A stretch of DNA of 44,928 nt, taken from assembly GCA_900101355.1 (NCBI GenBank), contig FMUV01000018.1, forward strand, positions 1 through 44,928, read 5' to 3'. A program made the translations under genes and the position numbers. The notes beneath the pieces were generated by a model. The model saw only the letters and a list, made by a program, of their open reading frames with translations. It was not told the origin of the DNA and did no database searches. This DNA comes from Ruminococcus sp. YE282 (GTDB taxonomy: Bacteria > Bacillota > Clostridia > Oscillospirales > Acutalibacteraceae). Position 1 is the stretch's first letter. The number at the start of each line of letters is the position of its first letter. Shown piece by piece: positions 25,580-33,332 of the stretch.

Positions 25580-28500
25580 TTAATCATAAACAACATTTTC
25601 AATTGTTGGATATGCATGTTTGTTATCACCGCTCAACGGTTTGTTAGCAATATCCTTAATTGAAACAGTGCCGCTATTTGTAATCTTCATCTGTGCAGGG
25701 GCAGAACCGTTAACTGTAAGGTAAGGAACAGCATAATATGTGTAATTCTGGAAATTTGGTCTTGTATTATCAATACCATAATAATACTCAAGTCTGTTCT
25801 TATTATCAAGGTTTGTAAGCTCGAACTTTGCATCCTTAAGTAATCTAGCGTCTCCGTCCTTTACAGCATAAATCTTAACACCGATCTTGATATCATTGCC
25901 ATCATACGTTCTAAGGAGAAGTCCCTTATAATTGTAAGCCAATGCAAAATCTAAGTAAATACGGTCGTATTCAGTGTCGGCTGAACCATACTTACCGTTG
26001 ACATTACTACCTGTTGTAGTATTATTCCAGTGGTTTCTTGTTGTCTGGAGATATACTGCTGTGCACAAATTCTCATTCTCAGAAACATAAAGCTCTGTGT
26101 TCTTCTGATTCGGGTCTGTTGTGAATATAGCTTTTACTACATAGTCATCATAGCCTGTGTAGTTGAAATATTCTGAATAGCATCTTGCAACTTCAATCTG
26201 ATCATCAGTACCATAGGTAGCTGCTTTGTAAATTGCCCAGTAACTGAAGAATTTGCCTTCAGGAATTTTAACCTGGAGATAGTGACCGCCATTCTTCTGA
26301 TATTCGGTTTCAGCATCATTTACAGTAAACGGACCGCCGTAATCAACGCCACTTACTGTTACAGGAGTATCAGTATTATTGTAAATTCTTGCGGAAACAG
26401 TCTTGTTAGTCTGATAAGAATATAATTTTGCATAAAGCACATTGCCGGTTAATGTTGATTTATTTTGTGCAACATCGAACCAATGCAAGTTCTTCATAAA
26501 GTTGGATTCATAAGGAATCTTGGACTGAACAAAGGCATCATTAAGTTCTGTCGGAACTACACCGCCAAAGTATGTGTTGATTTCATCATCAGTTAATTTA
26601 CCTGAAACTGTATAAACTCTGTCACTATACAAACGAGTAGTGAACTGATAATCAATTTTGTATTTTACGTCTGTTGACAAAAGTGAGTAGAATTTCAATA
26701 CTAAGTATTTCGTATCTACTGCGTCACCGTCACCGTTAAACAAACCGTCAACATTAACTGTGATAGTTGTTGAAGATTCATTATTGGTGTCTTTTGTATA
26801 AGATGTAAAGTCCTTAAAGTCACCGCTGCCAAGTTTCTTTGACTCATCATTGTCATAGAAGTCATTGAACATATAACTTGTCTTTGGCTTTGTTGTAAGT
26901 GTTACAGTGAACGTGTAACCTTCATTATAAACAATGTACTGAGCCGGAACGACTGCAGGGCTAGTTGAGGTATCCTTATCTGAGCAAATAGTGTCTTTAA
27001 GAACACCATTTTTGTAAACCTTTATAGTTGTGTAAAGCTTATCTGTTGAGTTCTCAGGTGAATTTGAGTGGAGCAAGTGCTGAACCTTAACCGGTGTTGT
27101 AGCCTGCTTCTTATTTGTAAATGTAATTGTCTGAGTTGTATCAGCAACTGCTACGTTAGCAGAACTTGTAGCCTGCGAAGTACCGCCGGTTACCTGAACA
27201 GTTGTATCATACTTGGCAACTGTATCCTCAGTAACCTTTACCTTTGCACCAATCGGAAGTCCCTTGAAGTGAAGTGTTCTGCCTGCCTTAAGTTTTGCAC
27301 CGTCGGCAAGCATGCCGTCTGGAGTCAAAGTATATACTGTTGGATTATCATCAACTGTATACTGAAGCGGATATCTTGCATAACTTGTACCATTAAGGCT
27401 AACTTCTACTGTTGCATCAAATTCGGTAGTATCTGATGTAATTTCAGTACCGGCCTCATTCTGAACTATCTTCTTAACATCAACATTGCCAACCTTTGGA
27501 GTGTTGGTGTAGCTAAGCAAAATATCAGTCTTTGCGAACTTTGCGGTATCAGTAGTCTTAAAGTTAAAGTTGCCTGTTTCTGTTCCGGTACCACCTGTTC
27601 CTGTTCCGATACCAGATATAAGTGTACCCGTCTTAATGTCTTTTACTGTATAGGTAGTATCATACTGCAAGTTTGAAGTATACGACTCATTAACATTAAA
27701 TGTGTTGCCAACAGTAAACTGGTCTGCAAAAGCAGCTCTTTCACTGTCGTTTACTACATACTGACCATTGCTGTCAGTTGATTGTGAACCATATTTTGAA
27801 TGTGTATAAGTCTTTTTAGCAGAAGCAGAACCGTTTGTCGTATGTGTATAAGTAAATGTATCTGCTGCTGCAACAGCACTCTTCAAACCTTCGTTTACAT
27901 TTGCTGTATCAACATGGTTTTCTGTTGTGAACTGGTTGCCAACAGGTGAGAAGTTGAAACCGAACTTAAGGTTAGACTCAATCATACCACGTTCCATATA
28001 GAACATTGTAAGTGTATGGGTCTTTGAAGGATCCTGATTGTCAAAAGCAAAATTTGTGTTACGTGTAACATTATTAACAGATTTTGTACCGGTTGATAAT
28101 GTTACTTTTTTTGTGCTAAAGTTAATTGAACCCTCAGCCTTTTTATGTGCACCGCCAAGGTCAAGAACCAATTTGCCGTCAATGTATACCCACAAGTCAT
28201 CGTCACCGGTAAAGTTAAATACCTGATCAAGACCGTTGATTTTACCGTCTTTACCAACGTTAAACTCAATGTCAGTACGCATACCAAAACCGTAGTCGTT
28301 TGCGTTATTTTTGGTTGTACCACCGTTAGTCATTGAAGCGTCAAATGGGAAGAAACCTACGCCGTTATCACTGCCGCCATAAGTTTTGGCTGCGTCGTAA
28401 ACCCAGTCAGTAGCCTTATTACCATAGTTCATTGTAAGCGTATCAGATCCGTAGCCGCTAAACCAAACTGCATCTTTTGAAGCACTGTCAAATTCATAAT

Positions 28501-29674
28501 AAGTTACACCGTTTGGCGTAGTTTTTCTCATTGGGAACTCTGCATTAACAATAGTAGCCAAGTTCTTGGTTGTAAGCCAGCCAGCATCAAACAGTGGCAT
28601 AGTTGCACCATCATCGGTTTCGTGATCTGCAGCATTTGTTCCGTCATTATTATAATATCGAATTTTTTTATCGCTTGTGAGTGTGCGGCCGGAAAGACCT
28701 ACAACTGAGTTATTATAACCGCCAAGACGTGATGAGTTGTTAACCCAGTTGCTGAAATTATACAAAGTAGCTCCAAATGGGTCAGTGCTTGTATTATCAT
28801 TAACTTCGTAAAAAACACCAAAATATAATGGTCTTTTAACTCCGTTAGTTTTAGCGTAATTTGCAAGAGCAGTATTTAACATAGTATATGGGTCAGCCTG
28901 ACCTACACCATTTTTTCCGTGCGATTCATAACTTGTACCCTTATTGCTGTCGATTTGACTATATTTTCTCCAACCGTTATTTACTTCGTTATCGGTATAG
29001 TAATCATAAAAAGTTGTATTGATTGTGTAGAGATTGCTGTTATTCTTAATAGCATCGCTTGTAACAGCATCATAAACTTTTTTTGCCGGAACATCAGTAC
29101 CGGAATAATCAACCCAAGCAGAACCGTTATACAACTTACCGTTATATTCAGTAACAGCCGTCCACTTACTTATTGGCTTAGACTCACACTTCCAAGTTGA
29201 GCCTTGATAAATCTGGAACTGTAAAACGCCAAGACCATTATAGCTATCTGTAAAGGAAGCTTTGTAAACTTTTTTACCATTGTAAGTGCCAGAATCAAGC
29301 GTCATAATTGTGTTACCCCAATCTGAGCCATCACCTTTTTTATTGTAATTAGCTTTCAGTGTATAGCCTGAATTAAGTTCACCTGTTGAATCACAATAAT
29401 TCTTTGTATTGTTATCAGAAGACGGTGAAAAATAAATTGTAGTAGCAGTACCGCCTACACTATCATCAGCGTTTGCAGCAACTGCTTCACTGCCATCGGA
29501 ATTTGCGCCGACTGCGTCATTCTCACTTGCCGCACTTACTGCGGAACTGTCGGAATCGCTTAGAGTTACGGCATTAAAATTAACCATGCCGACTGTAAGC
29601 GAAGTTACCAACATCATAACTGCAAGAACGACAGAAATAGAACATTTCGAAAATCGTTTTATTGAAGTTTTCAT
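25580..29674 (-). CDS. Large secreted fibro-slime-domain surface protein
   Basis: A 1364-residue secreted protein with a signal peptide at about 1-35. Residues 75-195 form a beta-rich module ending YNGSAWVDY that resembles a starch-binding CBM26-like fold. Around 400-580 lies a fibro-slime domain, with the PA14-like hallmark FTGDDDLWVYIDGKLVLDLG, found in Fibrobacter and Ruminococcus adhesins. Residues about 590-840 look like two Cna-B-type beta domains (AADTFTYT through YTNTPKVGNVDVKKI, then a second ending TITFTNKK). The C-terminal 500 residues are beta-rich and unassigned. There is no dockerin, LPxTG or transmembrane anchor, so attachment is unclear. It is first in a cluster with the small peptide, LRR-dockerin and HprK-like genes, and has its own promoter and structured leader. 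Confidence 0.85.
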   Translation of the reverse strand: MKTSIKRFSKCSISVVLAVMMLVTSLTVGMVNFNAVTLSDSDSSAVSAASENDAVGANSDGSEAVAANADDSVGGTATTIYFSPSSDNNTKNYCDSTGELNSGYTLKANYNKKGDGSDWGNTIMTLDSGTYNGKKVYKASFTDSYNGLGVLQFQIYQGSTWKCESKPISKWTAVTEYNGKLYNGSAWVDYSGTDVPAKKVYDAVTSDAIKNNSNLYTINTTFYDYYTDNEVNNGWRKYSQIDSNKGTSYESHGKNGVGQADPYTMLNTALANYAKTNGVKRPLYFGVFYEVNDNTSTDPFGATLYNFSNWVNNSSRLGGYNNSVVGLSGRTLTSDKKIRYYNNDGTNAADHETDDGATMPLFDAGWLTTKNLATIVNAEFPMRKTTPNGVTYYEFDSASKDAVWFSGYGSDTLTMNYGNKATDWVYDAAKTYGGSDNGVGFFPFDASMTNGGTTKNNANDYGFGMRTDIEFNVGKDGKINGLDQVFNFTGDDDLWVYIDGKLVLDLGGAHKKAEGSINFSTKKVTLSTGTKSVNNVTRNTNFAFDNQDPSKTHTLTMFYMERGMIESNLKFGFNFSPVGNQFTTENHVDTANVNEGLKSAVAAADTFTYTHTTNGSASAKKTYTHSKYGSQSTDSNGQYVVNDSERAAFADQFTVGNTFNVNESYTSNLQYDTTYTVKDIKTGTLISGIGTGTGGTGTETGNFNFKTTDTAKFAKTDILLSYTNTPKVGNVDVKKIVQNEAGTEITSDTTEFDATVEVSLNGTSYARYPLQYTVDDNPTVYTLTPDGMLADGAKLKAGRTLHFKGLPIGAKVKVTEDTVAKYDTTVQVTGGTSQATSSANVAVADTTQTITFTNKKQATTPVKVQHLLHSNSPENSTDKLYTTIKVYKNGVLKDTICSDKDTSTSPAVVPAQYIVYNEGYTFTVTLTTKPKTSYMFNDFYDNDESKKLGSGDFKDFTSYTKDTNNESSTTITVNVDGLFNGDGDAVDTKYLVLKFYSLLSTDVKYKIDYQFTTRLYSDRVYTVSGKLTDDEINTYFGGVVPTELNDAFVQSKIPYESNFMKNLHWFDVAQNKSTLTGNVLYAKLYSYQTNKTVSARIYNNTDTPVTVSGVDYGGPFTVNDAETEYQKNGGHYLQVKIPEGKFFSYWAIYKAATYGTDDQIEVARCYSEYFNYTGYDDYVVKAIFTTDPNQKNTELYVSENENLCTAVYLQTTRNHWNNTTTGSNVNGKYGSADTEYDRIYLDFALAYNYKGLLLRTYDGNDIKIGVKIYAVKDGDARLLKDAKFELTNLDNKNRLEYYYGIDNTRPNFQNYTYYAVPYLTVNGSAPAQMKITNSGTVSIKDIANKPLSGDNKHAYPTIENVVYD

Positions 29675-29782
29675 AATTTACCTCCATTTTTTAATTGTTA
29701 TTAGAGTTCTGAGCAAAAACCAAATTAAACTTAACCTGCACACAGAAAAGCTGAAATTTATGTACAAAACTCTAAAAAGTGA
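29675..29782 (-). other. 5' leader between structured element and fibro-slime start
   Basis: About 108 bases of AT-rich leader containing a GGAGG-type ribosome site (tacctcc on the plus strand at 29687-29693) just upstream of the ATG. Nothing else is recognised. Confidence 0.4.
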
Positions 29783-29880
29783 GTAGTAAACACACCCTGA
29801 GCAATGTGCACTTGCATCTTACAACTTTTACCGCCTGACCAACGGTGAAACGAGGTTTCGGTTGCAGAGCGTACTACTAC
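29783..29880 (-). ncRNA. Structured 5' leader RNA of the fibro-slime gene, class unknown
   Basis: The transcript from the upstream promoter begins about 10 bases before this element. Outer strands GTAGTAGTACGC and GTGTTTACTAC can pair. Inside, one hairpin is CAAC, GAAAC, CTC loop, GTTTC, GTTG (29840-29864), and another is GCAA with a 7-nt loop GTGCACA and TTGC (29801-29815). A competing pairing ACCG/CGGT is also possible. I compared it with the consensus of common riboswitches (c-di-GMP, SAM, TPP, glycine, cobalamin, purine, T-box) from memory and saw no match. Confidence 0.45.
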
Positions 29881-29897
29881 CAACTATTGTTTATGAT

Positions 29898-29926
29898 ATT
29901 ATATCATTAAATTCATTTATTTTCAA
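29898..29926 (-). promoter_or_regulatory. Promoter of the fibro-slime/peptide cluster
   Basis: On the minus strand TTGAAA (29921-29926) and TATAAT (29898-29903) are separated by 17 bp; the leader is about 215 bases. Confidence 0.75.
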
Positions 29927-30128
29927 TAGCCATTTGTAAATTATTTGATTATTTATTTTTCAGTAATGGAAAATTTTGTTGATTATTGGCGTTTTTTATT
30001 ATCAGAGAACAGAATTTGGAGCTTATTACACAATTTTTACAAATAATGCACAACTAAAATTCTGAAATATTTCACATATTTTTTACTTATATGATTATAT
30101 ATTTAAACTATAATCGACACAATACAAT
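29927..30128. other. AT-rich intergenic spacer
   Basis: No gene is seen between the fibro-slime promoter and the rqcP stop codon. The box TGCACAA occurs at 30047-30053. Together with the leader this makes a 454-bp non-coding gap. Confidence 0.4.
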
Positions 30129-30374
30129 TTAATTAATTACCGCTTCGTACATAGTATTGGCATCGTCTTTTCGGACAGTTTCCTTTACCTCGAGGACACG
30201 TACCTTAACCGAACGGGAGCCGAGTGTGATTTCAATTACGTCGCCTATTTTTACATCGTATGAAGCACGAGCCGGTTTTCCGTTAACTGCAATTTTGCCT
30301 GCATCACAGGCTTCATTTGCAACAGTTCTGCGTTTTATCAATCTGGATACCTTTAAGTATTTATCAAGTCTCAT
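30129..30374 (-). CDS. rqcP: S4-domain RNA-binding protein RqcP (YabO-like)
   Basis: An 81-residue cytosolic protein that is one S4 RNA-binding domain: MRLDKYLKVSRLIKRRTVAN at the start, then GKIAVNGKPARASYDVKIGD. Proteins of this size and sequence in Firmicutes act with RqcH in alanine tailing of nascent chains on obstructed 60S-like (50S) subunits. Length is standard. AAAGGATG precedes the ATG. The gene stands alone here, not with its usual neighbours (mazG, divIC), so identification rests on the sequence only. Confidence 0.85.
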   Translation of the reverse strand: MRLDKYLKVSRLIKRRTVANEACDAGKIAVNGKPARASYDVKIGDVIEITLGSRSVKVRVLEVKETVRKDDANTMYEAVIN

Positions 30375-30572
30375 AAAATCATCCTTTCATTTTTAGAGGT
30401 CATAATCGTAATCAAATAAACTTACAAATCTAAATATAGCGACTGATTCAAATTTCGGCAAAGCTTACTACTAAATACAAATTACGAGTGCTACATAATT
30501 TATTCTACCTAAAATTCTGCAATAATGCAATACAGTTAAAATATAATATGATACTGTTTTTGCAATAAAAAT

Positions 30573-30624
30573 CCCCTCAACGCAGACCTGAAAATTTGAA
30601 TTTCAAGTTTCTGCTATGAGGGGG
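30573..30624 (-). terminator. Terminator of the second GH13 amylase gene
   Basis: Arms cccctca and tgagggg, extended by gcag/ctgc and an inner AT-rich hairpin, followed on the minus strand by TTTTT. It lies about 35 bp after the amylase stop. The rest of the 286-bp gap up to rqcP (30375-30572) shows no gene. Confidence 0.8.
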
Positions 30625-30660
30625 TTAGATTAAGTTCCTGTTATTAAACAGCCGTTATTT

Positions 30661-33054
30661 TTATTTGAGATAATATGTTGAGTTGCCAATCTGACCGTCA
30701 ATTCCGGTAAAGCCTGATGCGCAGCAAACATAAACGCGCATATTAGCAGTACCCATTGACGGAACTGTCAATGTACCGTTTGTAACATTTTTAACATCAC
30801 CTGTTACGGCATCAACATATTTTCCGTTAGGAATATTCTTGAATGTTGCATCGCCTGATACAGATACACAAGCAAGACTGTCGGTTGTATCATCTGTATA
30901 ACGGCGGATATAAGCCATGTCTCCGCTTACATAATTTGAAGATGTTGTATACTGACCTTTTTGCAAAGCAGGAACTGCACGTCTTATTGCATTAAGCTTC
31001 ATAAGATGCTGGCTAAGAGTTGAGTTAAGGGTATCTGCCACTTTTCCCGAAGCAGTATACTGACTGAAATCAGTTGCAGTAACGTCACCTTCAAGATAAT
31101 TGCCGTAATATGCGCGTCCTGTTGTTGACAAAGGCGCATTAGGACCAACGTCAATAACAGCGCCCTTTTGGAATTCAACTTCTGAACCATAGTAAAGACA
31201 CGGAATACCACGGAATGTGAACATAAGGTCAAGGTCTTCCGCCCACGTCTGTGTACCACCTGCAAAACGATTCTTTTCGTCAGGCTGCTCAGGAGCATAG
31301 TCGTGTGAATCAACATACATTACATTATATGTAGAGTCGTTATAATATTTATCGCCTGATTTTGCAACACCAAAAGCACTCTTTGCATTACCGAACAATC
31401 TGTGCATCTGGAAGTCAATTGCATTCATTCCCGAAGCCATTGAGGTATCAGGTGTGTGATAAGTAATGCCGTTAAGAAATGCATTATCTGATGTTGGCTC
31501 ATCACTGGTATTATCCTCTTCAAGATAATGGTCAAATGTTACGTCCATATTATTTGCAACATCATCAATTGATGTACCCCATGACCACTTGTCAACCCAT
31601 TTTGAATTTGATTCTTTCCAAGTATAGTATGGTGAAGATTCTTCGGCATGGCCACGATACCAAACATCTGTAAATCTTGTGCAAATTTCGCCAAACATAA
31701 GGAAGTTGGACTTGCCTGCTGCCTTAGCTGCCCCGAGAATTTGATCATTATACATAAGATTAAGAGCTATTCTCGGAATATGACGAACGGTATCTACACG
31801 GAAACCGTCAACGCCCATATTTATGTACTTGCTGTATGCATCAACTGTGTATTCTGCAACTGCCGGATTTTCTGTGTTAAGGTCAACACAGTCGCCGGCT
31901 ATCTGACAATACTTACATGACCAATCATCCCAGTTTAAGCTTTGGAAGTAACCTGTATGGTAATAGTTGTCTTTATTATAGATTTCACTGCTTGACAGTT
32001 TGTTAGTACCATAATCAGATTTGTCAGGCAGAGTTCCTGTCGAGTTTCCGTTATCGGAAGAATAAGTCAAATTCTTCATTAGATTTAATCTTTCCTGATA
32101 CTGCACTGCAGGTTTTTGACTCCAATATTCTTCAGCAGAATTAAGTCCGAAAGCCTTAAGCAATGTATCTGTCGGAACCATAGATTCTTCAAGATTTGAC
32201 AGGTCTTTTGAAGTATCCTTTGTAAACAAATTACAGAAATATGATTCACCAAAGTTGCCTGTATGGTTCCAGACAACGTCTTGATAAATCTTCATTCCCT
32301 TAGCATGGACAGCCCTGATTAAATCTTCATATGTAAAATCAGAACTTTCATAACGAGAGTCAACCGTACTAAAGTCCATAGCATGGTATCCGTGATAATC
32401 ATAGCCCGAAGCATTTGTGACAACCGGTGTTACCCAAATTGCTGAGAAGCCAAGAGCCTTTATGTAATCGAGCTTTTCTGCAAGGCCCTTGAAATCGCCT
32501 CTCCATGCAGGGTCGGAATCAGGATTATTTGCGGTTGCGTCGTCCCAACAATGGACGTTATTGCCTGTGTCTCCGTCATAAAAACGTGTGGTAACTACAA
32601 AGTAGATACTTTCCTCACGTAAATCGTCATCGGATACAGGATCCGGATTATCCGGATTATACTTAGACCACTTGCCGTTGTCAAACCACCAGTCGGTTGA
32701 TGCGGCAGAAGTAAGTTTTTGTTCTTTTGAATATTGTTTACCATTTGCATCGGTAATAATTGCGTTAATTTTTGTAACATCATTAACGGTGTATGTAAAC
32801 CAATTGTCTGAGTTTGTCATCTTATCGCCCGGATAAGACTTTGACATTGCGTCATTTGTGGGAAGTCCGTTCCACAAGTATACATAAAGCTGTGAAACGC
32901 CATCCTGACGGGCGTGAATTGTTATTGAATTCTGGTCTGCCGCAACGCTGTTATCAGACTCTTTGCTTTCGGCTGAAAAAGCGGTGAAAACTCCTGCCGT
33001 TGTAGCAACGAGCATAGCGAGAATCAATGCGCAAACCCTTCTTATACGCTTCAT
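30661..33054 (-). CDS. Secreted GH13 alpha-amylase/neopullulanase-like enzyme without dockerin
   Basis: A 797-residue extracellular glycoside hydrolase. Signal peptide 1-29. Residues 43-132 form an N-terminal CBM26/CBM25-like starch-binding module (ITIHARQDGVSQLYVYLWNG, WWFDNGKWSKY). The GH13 barrel runs from about 148 to 640, with region I DVVWNH (259-264), nucleophile Asp421 in GFRVDTVRH, acid/base Glu456 in FGEICTR, and Asp585 in DSHDYA. A C-terminal beta domain follows. There is no dockerin or cell-wall anchor, so it should be released into the medium or held by an unseen contact. It lies immediately downstream of the CBM26-dockerin gene but behind its own terminator. Confidence 0.92.
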   Translation of the reverse strand: MKRIRRVCALILAMLVATTAGVFTAFSAESKESDNSVAADQNSITIHARQDGVSQLYVYLWNGLPTNDAMSKSYPGDKMTNSDNWFTYTVNDVTKINAIITDANGKQYSKEQKLTSAASTDWWFDNGKWSKYNPDNPDPVSDDDLREESIYFVVTTRFYDGDTGNNVHCWDDATANNPDSDPAWRGDFKGLAEKLDYIKALGFSAIWVTPVVTNASGYDYHGYHAMDFSTVDSRYESSDFTYEDLIRAVHAKGMKIYQDVVWNHTGNFGESYFCNLFTKDTSKDLSNLEESMVPTDTLLKAFGLNSAEEYWSQKPAVQYQERLNLMKNLTYSSDNGNSTGTLPDKSDYGTNKLSSSEIYNKDNYYHTGYFQSLNWDDWSCKYCQIAGDCVDLNTENPAVAEYTVDAYSKYINMGVDGFRVDTVRHIPRIALNLMYNDQILGAAKAAGKSNFLMFGEICTRFTDVWYRGHAEESSPYYTWKESNSKWVDKWSWGTSIDDVANNMDVTFDHYLEEDNTSDEPTSDNAFLNGITYHTPDTSMASGMNAIDFQMHRLFGNAKSAFGVAKSGDKYYNDSTYNVMYVDSHDYAPEQPDEKNRFAGGTQTWAEDLDLMFTFRGIPCLYYGSEVEFQKGAVIDVGPNAPLSTTGRAYYGNYLEGDVTATDFSQYTASGKVADTLNSTLSQHLMKLNAIRRAVPALQKGQYTTSSNYVSGDMAYIRRYTDDTTDSLACVSVSGDATFKNIPNGKYVDAVTGDVKNVTNGTLTVPSMGTANMRVYVCCASGFTGIDGQIGNSTYYLK

Positions 33055-33197
33055 AATATTCTCCTTAGTACTAAAACAAAAAATTGTGTTAGTTTTATAC
33101 CTAAAACCCTAATGCCTAATGAAATAAAATAATAAAATTTTGGTGTCCTGTGATTAATGCAATTGCAGTAATTGGTCTAATTCCCTAAAAACACAAT

Positions 33198-33238
33198 CAG
33201 GCTGTTTGCTAACGACACTATGCCGTGCAAACAGCCTG
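33198..33238 (-). terminator. Terminator of the CBM26-dockerin gene
   Basis: A 12-bp perfect stem (caggctgtttgc/gcaaacagcctg) with a 17-nt loop, about 95 bp after the stop codon. The 278-bp gap it lies in shows no further gene; the amylase promoter must be in the left part. Confidence 0.75.
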
Positions 33239-33332
33239 TTACTCAGCTAAACAAGGAAACACATCGCTATATTAAATTGTTAAGCCGAATTTTGTTCGTT
33301 AAGCAATTGTAATATAATATTGAATTATATCA

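Noticed and set aside
27068..27436. Cysteine-rich plus-strand open frame of 122 codons
   Set aside because: Antisense shadow of the fibro-slime gene, created by its Thr/Gly-rich codon use.
29783..29880. Known riboswitch such as c-di-GMP, SAM or T-box
   Set aside because: Key conserved sequence blocks of these classes are not present, so no class is assigned.
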